From NCBI RefSeq assembly GCF_003205205.1, contig NZ_QJRL01000008.1, positions 124,001-188,000 on the forward strand: a DNA stretch of 64,000 nucleotides, given 5' to 3'. The notes beneath the pieces were generated by a model, which saw only the letters and a list, made by a program, of their open reading frames with translations, was not told the DNA's origin and made no database searches. Source of the DNA: Pseudomonas sp. LB-090624 (GTDB lineage: Bacteria; Pseudomonadota; Gammaproteobacteria; Pseudomonadales; Pseudomonadaceae). A program made the translations under genes and the position numbers. Positions 55,203 to 63,998 of this stretch are shown here, one piece after another. Numbering within the stretch: position 1 is the stretch's first letter; every line of letters starts with the position of its first letter.

Positions 55203-56558
55203 ATGGAATTTCGCAACCTGACGCCTTTTGACGTCATGTGCTTCAGTGCGCTCGCGCCTGACGGTCAGGAACATCCTGTCATAGCCATGAAGGTCGGTTA
55301 TCGACTCGAACCGCTTGAGGGCTGTCCTGGCAAACTCCGAGCCATCGTCATTGATGACGAACCCGTGCCGCTTTGCATGGCCGATACTTACTATGCAGAG
55401 ATCGGCAGCAGTTCTGTATTCGAAGAGAGCGACTTGGCGCCATTCAAACCGCGCTGCGATGTCATTATCGTCGGCCATTCGCATGCACCGGCAGGACAAC
55501 CTGCAACTTCGTGGGAAGCCGGTGTCCGTGTTACATCGACCCGTCCCAAACAAGTAATCCCTGATCCGCCCTCCCCGAAGCGCGCGCCCAATGTTTATCT
55601 GACCGCCGATGAATTGCAGGCACACCAAGCAAAAGTACTAGAAGTTCGGCGTCGCAACAGAGAACAGCTCACACCAATCGTGTTACTGGACAAGACCCTG
55701 CGTTTCAACGGTCCACGAAAGTTTCATCACAACTTCTTCGGCTGGCACCTCACCGACCCAGAGCCTGTCACACATGTTCCTCTGTGTTGGGAGTATGCTT
55801 TTGGTGGCGCCAGCCAGTTCGCCAATCCCGAATATGGGCATAACCCCGATGCCCCTGAGTTCCTGCTCAACGAAGTATGCTTCAGTAATCCGCTGGGCTG
55901 TGGCTGGCTGGAGCATCGCCATGAAAAGCTGCACTACGAGCAGACCGGCGAAAAGCTCGCCAGCCTGTCGGCGCCCCAGATCGAGCATTTGGACGCCCCC
56001 ATCGAGCGCCTGCTGCGCTCGCGACATCCAGCTGGTCCGCTAAATGCCGCTGCTATGGCTGAGGTGGCGTCCTCCTATGGCTGCAGGCCGGCCGGCTTCG
56101 GCATCGTTGGCCGCGCTTGGGCACCGCGCTTGCCACATGCTGGCACGTATGACGAAAGCTGGGAGGACAACCACTGGCCGGGATTGCCACAGGACTTCGA
56201 TTTCAGCTACTGGAATGGAGCCCCGGTTGACCAGCAAGTTGCTTTTCCTACACCAGATGCACGCGTTGCCCTGTTCAACCTGATTGATCCATCCCTGAGC
56301 CAGGATGGGCACTGTGAAGTCCAGCTTCCAGGCCACCGCCCCTTCGTACTCATGCGCATGACGAACGGCATGATGTTGCCGTTGCCGATGCTCACCGACA
56401 CTTTGCGCATCGACACCGACGCCATGACTCTGTCGATGACGCACCGCATCAGTCTGTCCAACTCACTTGATATTCGCGTGCTCGAAGCGCGTTTCGAAAC
56501 CAATCCCGACGCTCCCATCATCCGACGTACTCCGCACCGTAGTAGGGAGCACGTCTGA
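55203..56558 (+). CDS. DUF2169-family effector-loading adaptor
   Basis: A 451-residue protein with the DUF2169 layout: FRNLTPFDVMCFSALAPDGQEHPVIAMK at the start, DTYYAEIGSSSVFEESDLAPFKPRCDVIIVGHSHAP, LCWEYAFGG, and NPLGCGW with PAGFGIVGRAWAPR near the end. In Agrobacterium and other genera, DUF2169 proteins sit between VgrG and a Tde-type effector and act as adaptors that load the effector and PAAR protein on VgrG. It lies 15 bp after vgrG and one base before the DUF4150 gene, so the genes are one unit. Confidence 0.92.
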   Translation: MEFRNLTPFDVMCFSALAPDGQEHPVIAMKVGYRLEPLEGCPGKLRAIVIDDEPVPLCMADTYYAEIGSSSVFEESDLAPFKPRCDVIIVGHSHAPAGQPATSWEAGVRVTSTRPKQVIPDPPSPKRAPNVYLTADELQAHQAKVLEVRRRNREQLTPIVLLDKTLRFNGPRKFHHNFFGWHLTDPEPVTHVPLCWEYAFGGASQFANPEYGHNPDAPEFLLNEVCFSNPLGCGWLEHRHEKLHYEQTGEKLASLSAPQIEHLDAPIERLLRSRHPAGPLNAAAMAEVASSYGCRPAGFGIVGRAWAPRLPHAGTYDESWEDNHWPGLPQDFDFSYWNGAPVDQQVAFPTPDARVALFNLIDPSLSQDGHCEVQLPGHRPFVLMRMTNGMMLPLPMLTDTLRIDTDAMTLSMTHRISLSNSLDIRVLEARFETNPDAPIIRRTPHRSREHV

Positions 56559-56559
56559 T

Positions 56560-56916
56560 ATGGCCGATAACGTAATGGCTCGACAACAGACGAAATGGAC
56601 GGTCATCAGCATCGCGCCAGACGTTTGCAAAACACCGATGGGCAGCAGCGTTCCACCCGTGCCTTATCCGGTCACGGCAGAGCTGGATACCAGCACCGGC
56701 GTGGCGAAAAGCGTGCGCGCAAATGGCCATCCAGTAGTCGTCTACAAGCGCAGTTTCACACCCAAGACCATCGGGGACGCCGCCGGCCAAGCCAAAGGTG
56801 TCAAGAGCGGTACTGTCGAAGGCAAATGCCACCCGTTGGAACACAGCAGCTCCGTGCGTGCCGAGGGGTGTCACTTGGTTCGCCATGGAGACCTGTTCTG
56901 GATGAATGGGAGTTGA
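56560..56916 (+). CDS. DUF4150 PAAR-like spike-tip protein
   Basis: A 118-residue protein with DVCKTPMGSSVPPVPYPV near the start, the repeated GDAAGQAKGVKSGTVEGK segment, SSVRAEGCHLVRHGD and a final WMNGS, all features of DUF4150 (PAAR-like) proteins. These cap the VgrG spike and recruit an effector. Cys and His residues suited to a metal site are present. The ATG at 56560 follows the DUF2169 stop by one base. Confidence 0.92.
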   Translation: MADNVMARQQTKWTVISIAPDVCKTPMGSSVPPVPYPVTAELDTSTGVAKSVRANGHPVVVYKRSFTPKTIGDAAGQAKGVKSGTVEGKCHPLEHSSSVRAEGCHLVRHGDLFWMNGS

Positions 56917-56920
56917 TGCC

Positions 56921-58252
56921 ATGAGTGAGCAGCCCATTCAACTGGACACGCTGCATGTCCACGTACAGGAAGTATCGCTACGTAAGCTGCCAAACGGCCC
57001 AGACAGGATGTTTGTGCAGACTGATGGCACCGGCAAGGTGCTGGTGGACTTTGCCGATGGGGCCAACGAGTGGGGCAAAGCCCTAGAACTGAACGAGGAA
57101 CAATACGAAGCGTTGCGTCAAGAGGCGTTCCGCAGGGAACTGGCTGACTTGAAGGACATACCGACCTACACTCAACTCTATGCTTCATCAAAAAACAGCG
57201 GCTCGACTACCACGCCGAATGGCAACACATTGGGTAGAGTAAGCGGTGAAACGAGCGCCAGCGGCGATGCTGCGGAGTACTCCAACCCTGAGATAGAAAG
57301 CGAAACACCGGCAGAAGGCATTACAGGCGATGAAATACTGGATGGGCTTCAGCTAGGGTTAGATATCGTAGGTCTGATTCCAGTCGTTGGCGAAATAGGT
57401 GATGTCGCTAATGCGGGGATCAGCCTCGCACGTGGTGACTATGCGGGAGCAGCCCTGTCTCTGCTATCGGCAGTTCCTTTTGCTGGGTACCTAGGAACAG
57501 CAGGCAAAATAGGTAGACATGGCGCCAAGGCAGTGGCAGAGGCATCCGTCAAGACATCCAAGGAGGTTGTTGAGCGAACGGCAAAAGAAGCAGCGCAGAA
57601 GCGAGCTAAGGAAGCAGCCGCACGCAGACAACCGTCAGGCGGAAAGGTACGACCGAAGAAGCTGCAAAAGAAAAAACCAGAGTGCTTCGACCCTCGACAG
57701 TCTGACGCCTACAAAAAAATGAGCGAGACAGAAAAAAAAGGGTATGCCAAAGAGTATGCTCGCCAGCTCAAGCGGCAGGAGGATGCAATCAACAACATGT
57801 CGGCCAAAGAATTCTCTGGAGCAAGGAGAATGTTCGACGAAACCAAGCGGAAAACCGGAGATTCCGGACGAAATCCTCTGGCAGACAAAGCGCAGCGTGA
57901 TTACCGGCGTGACAGGCGTAAAGAAATAGAGAAAAGCATATACGAAAGCAAAAGAAACAAGGGCGTAGTCCCTAAAGTTGCGAAAGCCGAGGCCAAAGCA
58001 GCGAGCGGCGCAATCATGGAAAAGCTAGCAGCGCTCCACGAGCCTGATATGATCGCAGGAGGCTGGGCCAAACCCGACCCCACAGGATTAGGAGACAAAC
58101 GTGTAAACAGCGCTATTGGTGGAAGCTGGGGACATAAGGAAAGAATTGAGACCCTCGAACGCGCAGCAGAAAGAGCCATTGAGCGGGGCGATGGTGAAGG
58201 CATGATGAATGTAGAACTAACCATTTGCCCTCCAGATAAAAAGAGGAAATAA
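56921..58252 (+). CDS. Tde-type T6SS DNase effector (Ntox15/Toxin_43)
   Basis: A 443-residue effector. Residues 1-about 110 are polar. About residues 135-200 form a hydrophobic glycine-rich region (GLQLGLDIVGLIPVVGEIGD, GDYAGAALSLLSAVPFAGYL), a common pre-toxin or translocation segment. A Lys-rich linker follows. The C-terminal domain (about 250-443) fits Ntox15: KEYARQLKRQEDAINNMSAKEF, then HEPD (His373 to Asp376), the catalytic HxxD, followed by MIAGG, GDKRVNSAIGGSWG and RIETLERAA. Tde1 and Tde2 of Agrobacterium use this motif to degrade target-cell DNA. The gene stands in the vgrG-DUF2169-DUF4150-effector-immunity order known for tde loci. The ATG at 56921 has GGAG nine bases upstream. Its 3' half is visibly more AT-rich than the structural genes. 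Confidence 0.9.
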   Translation: MSEQPIQLDTLHVHVQEVSLRKLPNGPDRMFVQTDGTGKVLVDFADGANEWGKALELNEEQYEALRQEAFRRELADLKDIPTYTQLYASSKNSGSTTTPNGNTLGRVSGETSASGDAAEYSNPEIESETPAEGITGDEILDGLQLGLDIVGLIPVVGEIGDVANAGISLARGDYAGAALSLLSAVPFAGYLGTAGKIGRHGAKAVAEASVKTSKEVVERTAKEAAQKRAKEAAARRQPSGGKVRPKKLQKKKPECFDPRQSDAYKKMSETEKKGYAKEYARQLKRQEDAINNMSAKEFSGARRMFDETKRKTGDSGRNPLADKAQRDYRRDRRKEIEKSIYESKRNKGVVPKVAKAEAKAASGAIMEKLAALHEPDMIAGGWAKPDPTGLGDKRVNSAIGGSWGHKERIETLERAAERAIERGDGEGMMNVELTICPPDKKRK

Positions 58253-58255
58253 TTA

Positions 58256-58918
58256 ATGCGTGATTTAGATTTTGCTGAATTCATAGAGTGCTTTGGAGAA
58301 GCGACTCAGCGAACCTGCGTACCAGAAGCCAGCCTTGACAAATGGAAGAGCATACTTCCACCTGCATTAATCCAATACTGGAAAGATGAAGGATGGGCAG
58401 GATATGCAAATGGACTTTTTTGGACCGTCAACCCCGATGATTACGAGCACATTAAAAATGCCTGGCTCAAGGATACACCGATAGAATCCATCGATAAATT
58501 TCATGTCATTGCTAGAAGCGCGTTTGGAAACCTTTACTTATGCGGCGAAAAAACCGGACACAGCGCCTCAATCATCTGCAACCACAATGAAATACTCGCA
58601 TTAAAAAATCGACTGAAAGCTAAAGAGCTAGCAGCTCAAAACATAACGATCCAATCGCTATTCGGCACTAGCGAACCAGAAGACTATGATAATACAGACT
58701 CAAACGGCAAGCCATTATTCGAGCGTGCAATCAAGAAATACGGCCCGCTCGCTCCAGATGAGATTTATGGCTTCGAACCTGCTTTGGTGGCCGGAGGAAA
58801 ACCCACTCTGCAAAATCTTAGTAGATTAAAGCTCGATCCTCACCTGCTAATCCTACGTAATTTCGACGCGCCGAGACTACCCTTCGCCAATACAGACCTG
58901 GACAAGCTGATTAAATAG
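58256..58918 (+). CDS. Tdi-type immunity protein (GAD-like/DUF1851)
   Basis: A 220-residue cytoplasmic protein three bases downstream of the effector. The first half fits the GAD-like domain (FGEATQRTCVPEASLDKWKS, LPPALIQYWKDEGWAGYANG). The second half fits DUF1851 (FHVIARSAFGNLYLCGEKTG, FERAIKKYGPLAPDEIYGFE, LQNLSRLKLDPHLLILR). This architecture is that of Tdi, the cognate immunity protein of Tde DNases. It is AT-rich relative to the T6SS genes, consistent with acquisition together with the toxin. The ATG has AGAGGAA seven to eight bases upstream. Confidence 0.9.
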   Translation: MRDLDFAEFIECFGEATQRTCVPEASLDKWKSILPPALIQYWKDEGWAGYANGLFWTVNPDDYEHIKNAWLKDTPIESIDKFHVIARSAFGNLYLCGEKTGHSASIICNHNEILALKNRLKAKELAAQNITIQSLFGTSEPEDYDNTDSNGKPLFERAIKKYGPLAPDEIYGFEPALVAGGKPTLQNLSRLKLDPHLLILRNFDAPRLPFANTDLDKLIK

Positions 58919-59497
58919 CCCCCTTTACTCAGCAAATATATTTATGTGAAAACCATCCGAAATCACTCAGTGGCATCATAAGATTTCAGACCGTGCAAAT
59001 GACAGCAGCGTCAGCACAGGGGATCACCACCTGTGCTGAATCAAACCTACATGTAGCCACCGAAACAGATCTGCCCCATCACCGATCGCCAAGACTTATT
59101 AAGTTCAGCTTATATAAAGCGCGACAGCGGAAAGAGAGCTGAAGGAGTCGATTTCGATGGACTGACTCACTCGGCCATCGAAGGAGAACTCCACTATTCC
59201 TGTAGTAGAATTGGTCCATGCGACTCTCCGGCAGTGAAAGTACCGTCGCATTCTTATTTTATTCCTGTGTGGGGCTACCAATCCTGGCCAGAACTCGCCA
59301 CCTGCCACGTTGAGAAGCCTCATACAGTGATGCCATGCTCTGTGCCGCAGGCATCCGTCCGCCTGCACTGATCGCAGCCGGAGCAACATGTTCGTAGTCA
59401 AGCCGTCTTTCAATGCCCCTCTTAGCAACTGCTCTCACAAAGCTCCTCCACGCGGTTGCCATCTTCTCCGATGGCAACCCCTTACTGGAGGTGAGCG
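58919..59497. other. 579-bp region without a confident gene
   Basis: The first 200 bases are AT-rich. On the minus strand a 72-residue frame (59259-59477), starting MPSEKMATAWRSFVRA, has AAGGGG eight bases upstream and could be a small gene divergent from the LysR pseudogene, but no family is recognised. A longer overlapping minus frame (59105-59428) looks like chance. The region may be decayed mobile DNA. Confidence 0.4.
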
Positions 59498-60261
59498 ATG
59501 AATTTGCGCCACTTAAAGTGCTTCCTCGCCGTCGCCGAAGAACGCCACTTCACTCGTGCGGCCGATCGCCTGCATATCGAACAATCACCGCTCTCCCGTA
59601 CGATCCGTGACCTGGACATGATCTGGGGGTGACCCTTTTCGAGCGCGGTGCCGGTATCAGGACGAATCTGACGCCCGCAGGCCAAGCGCTCGCAGAATCC
59701 GCCCCACGGATCTTCAGTCTGGTCGATCAGGCTCGCAGTTCCAGTTTGGCTGCCGCTGCCGGTTCACTCGCGACACTGCGCGTTGCCCTCTCCGACGGCA
59801 TCCTCCCCAAGCGTCTGGCGGCGCTGCTGGCCTGCAGCCGCGAGGAAGAGCTAAACATCAAACTACAGTTATTCGAGGTGCCGCTGACCGAACAGCTCAA
59901 AGGCCTGCAGCAGAACCTGTTCGATGTCGGCGTTGCCTGTGCCCCCGGCGAACCCACGGTCTGTCCAGCGAAACGCTGTGGCAGCCCGAACTGGTCGTCG
60001 CCCTCCCACCTCGCCATCCGCTGTTGGTCCACAAACGTGTGCCCCTGGCCGAACTGGCTGCGTGCCCACTGGTTCTGTTCCATCCAGAGCTGCAGAGCGG
60101 ACTGCATCAACAGATTTCATCACTGCTGAGCGGCGCGGGCTCATCGCTTGTTGTCGCGGCCCAGGCCGCTAGCCAGGAGATGCTGATTTCCCTGGTGGCC
60201 GCGGGATATACCGTGGGACTGAGCTGTACGGCCCAATTGAAGACGTACAACATCGAAGACA
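59498..60261 (+). pseudogene. LysR-family regulator, two frameshifts and truncated 3' end
   Basis: The start (59498, with GGAG upstream) gives a perfect LysR helix-turn-helix: [20 protein letters not shown], then [16 protein letters not shown]. Near 59616 the frame shifts by minus one, then continues [27 protein letters not shown] second minus-one shift near 59957 is followed by LWQPELVVALPPRHPLLVHK and VAAGYTVGLS of the effector domain. Both shifts fit single-base deletions. Homology then stops where the 122-bp direct repeat begins at 60262, so about 40 C-terminal residues are gone. It is non-functional. Position beside a tRNA-Gly site suggests it came with an integrative element; what it regulated is unknown. 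Confidence 0.88.
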
Positions 60262-60441
<180 letters not shown>

Positions 60442-60526
60442 AATTTGAAGCGTTACCACTATCGGCGTGAAGCGCCTTTACAGCCTTCACCACCACTGCA
60501 CCGCATAGACGCCACAGTATTTAAAC

Positions 60527-60602
<76 letters not shown>

Positions 60603-60605
60603 ATT

Positions 60606-60681
60606 TGGCGTCCCCTAGGGGACTCGAACCCCTGTTACCGCCGTGAAAGGGCGGTGTCCTAGGCCACTAGACGAAGGGGAC
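60606..60681 (-). tRNA. tRNA-Glu(UUC), second copy
   Basis: 76 bases with encoded CCA. It has acceptor GTCCCCT/AGGGGAC, D-arm CGTCTAGTGGCCTAGG, anticodon loop CTTTCAC (anticodon TTC) and T-loop GTTCGAGTC. Confidence 0.97.
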
Positions 60682-60773
60682 ACACAACACTTTTCAGTGC
60701 ACCAGAACATGAACCTCACGATTCAGCCTGGATTTTCTTTTCCTGCCCCGCCGTTAAGCAGTGCCGGAGAAAC

Positions 60774-60849
<76 letters not shown>

Positions 60850-60851
60850 AT

Positions 60852-60927
60852 TGGCGTCCCCTAGGGGACTCGAACCCCTGTTACCGCCGTGAAAGGGCGG
60901 TGTCCTAGGCCACTAGACGAAGGGGAC
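60852..60927 (-). tRNA. tRNA-Glu(UUC), first copy
   Basis: 76 bases with encoded CCA, same sequence as the copy at 60606. It is the first gene of the tRNA operon, 74 bp downstream of the promoter -10 element. Confidence 0.97.
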
Positions 60928-61001
60928 ACGCTGCTGGCATTACTGCCTGCTTTCACTCCCTGCTGCGTTTCGCTATGTGCTTTACGCTGCAAGTGGCGCG
61001 C

Positions 61002-61030
61002 ATTCTATGGATGGTTCGGGGAGGCGTCAA
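61002..61030 (-). promoter_or_regulatory. strong sigma-70 promoter of the tRNA operon
   Basis: On the minus strand TTGACG (61030-61025), 17 bp, TAGAAT (61007-61002), then a GC-rich discriminator (GCGCGCC) of the kind that makes stable-RNA promoters sensitive to ppGpp. It points at the tRNA-Glu gene. Confidence 0.82.
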
Positions 61031-61196
61031 CCCCTTTGTAGAAATTTATTTAAATCAATGACTTCCGGGTACACCCAGCACCGTTTCAGCAAGCCTGAAC
61101 GGGTTTGGCGTTGATTTTCTGGCGTCAAGTCAGCATTAATGTGCCAGCATCCAGGCATGGCACAGTTTGCCGATAGAAAAAGAGAATGGCTGTCAG

Positions 61197-61225
61197 GGCC
61201 TCTCGCGAGCAAGCTCGCTCCTACA
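61197..61225. repeat. Pseudomonas REP element
   Basis: GGCCTCTCGCGAGCAAGCTC and the following GCTCCTACA fit the intergenic REP consensus of P. putida-group genomes, with the inverted GCGAGC/GCTCGC stem. It lies between the tRNA promoter and the gene at 61261. Confidence 0.8.
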
Positions 61226-61260
61226 CTCAATCATGCAAACCTTTTCATGAGGCATTAACG

Positions 61261-62028
61261 GTGACACCACTTCTGATCACCCTGCTCATCGTGGCGGGCA
61301 TCGCGTTGCTGATCGTGATCGGCTACCTCAACAATGTGGTCGAGAATGGCAAGCTGGACCGCGCTCGGACAAAGATCGAGCTGGCCGACCGCCTGCGCCG
61401 CTGTGGCGAGATCACCGAGACGTTCCCCGGCCAGTTCATGACCCCGGCTCTCAAACTGCTACTGGCCCGCCTGGAGCTGAACCTCAACCAGCGCCTGCTG
61501 GCGGTGGACAAGCGCAATGCCGAACTCAAGGCGCGCCTCGCCGAACTGGAAGGGTTGATTGCCCTGGGCGAGAAGATCCCGGTCAACAACCCACCCAACC
61601 CGATCCACACCGAGGTCAAGGCCAAGGACATACGCTTCTTGCTGGAGGCGCTGCACAATCAGGTGACCCGCGCAGCCCAAGAGGGCTTCTTGCCCGCCGT
61701 CGAAGCCAAGCACTGGGTCAAGGAAATCCGCCATATCCTGGTGTTGCTGCACATCGAGTTCTTCAACAACCTTGGTCAGCAGGCCCTGCAAAAAGGCCAG
61801 CCCGGCCAGGCGCGCCTGGCCTTCGAGCGCGGCGTGCAGTATTTGCGCAAGCAGCCGGAGCCAAAAGTGTATGAAGAGCAGCTGACGTATCTTGAGAAGC
61901 TACTGGCCCGGGCCAATGGCCAGGTGCTGGACCGCATGGCCCCCGCAGAGGACGAGCACAACGAATTGACCGATGGGCTGAAGACCGATGAGGAGGAGAC
62001 CTGGAAAAAGAAAGTCATCTACGACTGA
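61261..62028 (+). CDS. conserved membrane-anchored hypothetical protein, 255 aa
   Basis: I do not recognise a named function. The protein starts with GTG (61261, GAGG ten bases upstream); the longer frame to 61186 runs through the REP element and is rejected. One N-terminal membrane helix (LLITLLIVAGIALLIVIGYL) is followed by a long soluble, charged helical region: MTPALKLLLARLELNLNQRL, DKRNAELKARLAELEGLIAL (coiled coil likely), and a TPR-like stretch (QALQKGQPGQARLAFERGVQYL). The C-terminus is acidic. Topology would be a cytoplasmic helical domain anchored in the inner membrane. The orderly codon use and lack of defects suggest a core chromosomal gene, placing the right edge of the island-like segment before it. 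Confidence 0.82.
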   Translation: MTPLLITLLIVAGIALLIVIGYLNNVVENGKLDRARTKIELADRLRRCGEITETFPGQFMTPALKLLLARLELNLNQRLLAVDKRNAELKARLAELEGLIALGEKIPVNNPPNPIHTEVKAKDIRFLLEALHNQVTRAAQEGFLPAVEAKHWVKEIRHILVLLHIEFFNNLGQQALQKGQPGQARLAFERGVQYLRKQPEPKVYEEQLTYLEKLLARANGQVLDRMAPAEDEHNELTDGLKTDEEETWKKKVIYD

Positions 62029-62146
62029 GGCTTTGTCTGCAAGGGCGATGCCGGGTGGGCCGCTTGCCTCCTGTCAGTTCTGCCAGTTGTGAACGAACGC
62101 AAAGGGGGCTACGGTGCATGGCAGCTAACCCAACCGCAGGTGCCCC

Positions 62147-63559
62147 ATGGAAGCCCCTAAAACTGGCACCGCTTATGAAATGCATGGATGGCGAGCCCAC
62201 CTTGTTTGCGACACAGTGGAATTGAACGAAGAGCTATCCAGGGTCCATGGCACTCATCCAGACGACCTCCCGGAAGACTGCGATACGCTGGAATTTGAGA
62301 TCCCAACGTCATTGGGCTTTGTATCGCACTTGGTCAGTTGCAGACTGGGCCGACCACTGCTGAGTTTTTCGACCTCACCCGGAAAAGACACAATCTGTAT
62401 TCGCCGGCGATTTCTGAACTACCAACACATCACCCTACGCCGGAAGCCGGGAAGCACATCAGCCGCTATAGAGGCGATCACTGTTTCGTATGAAAGTAGT
62501 CATTTGAACTTGTTTCGTGAATTTGATGCTGGCGCATGCAAAGGACTGTACGAGCCAGGTAAAAGGGTGAGGCTTGAAATTGAGCAAGGACGATCGAGCT
62601 TCTCTATCGGCTACCCGTGGCGCGCGCAGCGGGAACGCAGTTACGACTTCGACGTGCGCTACCTGACGCTACCGCCCAGCGAGCAACATGTCACGCTGCA
62701 TGTCGTGGATGCGCTACCCGCCAGTGAGTGGCTAATGCGTCCCTTGCGCTTCTACCCGCGGGCCTCGGAGAACTCAGCACACTCTATTTTCTATATCGCC
62801 TGGCGTGAAGACAACGATGGTATCTTCGCCCCGCTCACGATGACCTCCGCGAGTGATCCTGCTGTAAGCAAGCAACCCTACGCAACCAACACCTCGTACA
62901 TGAATACCTATGTCGGCCTGGATACAGTCCCTGACGCAGGTTATAGGCTTAGCGACTTCTACAGCTTGAGCCTATTGATCCACCCACGCACTTTGCATGG
63001 CTGCACAGGGGCGAAAGAACTCGACAATGTTATGTGTGGCCTGTTCGAGAAAACCCCACCTTCCATAGTGGCCGTTGAGGCGGGCACGCCCCCGGCTTCT
63101 GGTGTGGGGCCGCTCGTCAAGATGGTGAGTGCAAGCGAGTTATATAATAAAACTTCAATCCCAGGTACTGAAGCCAGCAACCAGGAACCTGTATGGATAG
63201 ATATTGTACCCACAGGCCATCTCACCTTTCCTCTGTACAGTACTTATGTGGTGCTCAATAGAGCGCCAACACATGAGTTCAAGTTAAGCAAAAGCGGCGA
63301 CAAGCTAAAACTGGTTATGACTCACCTCGACGCCAATGGGCTCGAGCGTGAAGTCGATCCGCTTGCCACTGAATGGAGCCTCTTGGCAGGCGGTGGGCAG
63401 ATTGATGCCGACGGGGTCTTCACGCCAAGCTCATCGAACAGGTTCGCGGTGATACTCGCCATCGAACCCAACCCAGAGCACCATTTCTGGGCGGTGGTGA
63501 TCGTGCCCGTTCCATTGATGTCGGTGGATGATTTCCTGAAGCTCACCAGAAGGAGTTGA
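62147..63559 (+). CDS. short P47/OrfX-like protein with one Ig-like domain, 470 aa
   Basis: A third member of the P47-like set. The N-terminus has MHGWRAHLVCDTVELNEEL, comparable to the W...V...N-x-x-L opening of the proteins at 11402 and 14242. Residues about 200-290 carry PLRFYPRA, SIFYIAWREDNDG and FYSLSLLIHPRTL, which occupy the places of the GDG-strand and LLIS-like motifs. The C-terminus is one Ig-like module (TEWSLLAGGGQIDADGVFTP) and the shared ending VIVPVPLMSVDDFL. The lipid-binding region is shorter than in the other two, so part of the fold may be lost. It stands alone, about 37 kb from the other P47-like genes. RBS: AGGTG before the ATG at 62147. Confidence 0.65.
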   Translation: MEAPKTGTAYEMHGWRAHLVCDTVELNEELSRVHGTHPDDLPEDCDTLEFEIPTSLGFVSHLVSCRLGRPLLSFSTSPGKDTICIRRRFLNYQHITLRRKPGSTSAAIEAITVSYESSHLNLFREFDAGACKGLYEPGKRVRLEIEQGRSSFSIGYPWRAQRERSYDFDVRYLTLPPSEQHVTLHVVDALPASEWLMRPLRFYPRASENSAHSIFYIAWREDNDGIFAPLTMTSASDPAVSKQPYATNTSYMNTYVGLDTVPDAGYRLSDFYSLSLLIHPRTLHGCTGAKELDNVMCGLFEKTPPSIVAVEAGTPPASGVGPLVKMVSASELYNKTSIPGTEASNQEPVWIDIVPTGHLTFPLYSTYVVLNRAPTHEFKLSKSGDKLKLVMTHLDANGLEREVDPLATEWSLLAGGGQIDADGVFTPSSSNRFAVILAIEPNPEHHFWAVVIVPVPLMSVDDFLKLTRRS

Positions 63560-63587
63560 ACCGCTGCAAGCGGTATGACTCACCCAC

Positions 63588-63870
63588 ATGGTTACAAATC
63601 AGTTCACGCACATAGGTAACAGTCTTTTACTGGCAAGGTCGGTTTTCGAGGATCTGACCAAGCCTTGGCGAGAGCTGAAACCTATGGACCTGAAAACGCT
63701 TTTCATCGCGGACTACCTGCAGGGGCCGCCCAGTTCAGGTCGTCCACCTGGTTATACAGAAATGGCGATGAAGTCACGCTCGTCGACGAACAGCACCTGC
63801 ACTTGCGCCGCCAGAAAGGGCCGGGGCTGCTGGCCAGTATTCCTGGTCATTCATCGTTGCCGCCGCCACC
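63588..63870 (+). pseudogene. possible decayed gene, frame changes within
   Basis: A frame opening MVTNQFTHIGNSLLLARSVF runs to about 63740. After that the sensible-looking reading continues in another frame (STWLYRNGDEVTLVDEQHLH, KGPGLLASIPGHSS) until a REP element. This pattern suggests a frameshifted remnant of a gene related to its neighbour, but no family is recognised. Confidence 0.3.
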
Positions 63871-63872
63871 GT

Positions 63873-63909
63873 ATTCGCGGGTAAACCCGCTCCTACAAGC
63901 GAAGAGGCC
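63873..63909. repeat. Pseudomonas REP element
   Basis: TTCGCGGGTAAACCCGCTCC followed by TACAA and GCGAAGAGGCC is the classic P. putida-group REP form with the CGGG/CCCG stem, lying between a decayed frame and the gene end at 63924. Confidence 0.85.
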
Positions 63910-63923
63910 GACACAGGCAACAT

Positions 63924-63998
63924 CTATGAGCAGTCAGTCAACGCCAGAAAGATCGCCGCCAACCGCTCCAGCCCCACCTGGTCTGCCTCGCTGAACCG
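63924..63998 (-). CDS. 3' end of a gene entering from the right edge
   Basis: On the minus strand the last 24 codons before a TAG (63926-63924) read RFSEADQVGLERLAAIFLAL and then TDCS. The codons are GC-biased and the peptide is an amphipathic helix, so a real gene terminus is likely. A REP element follows its stop. Too little is visible to name it. Confidence 0.4.
   Translation of the reverse strand, partial: RFSEADQVGLERLAAIFLALTDCS

Noticed and set aside
61186..61260. Upstream extension of the gene at 61261 to the ATG at 61186
   Set aside because: It would translate the REP element; the GTG at 61261 has a ribosome site and starts the membrane helix.
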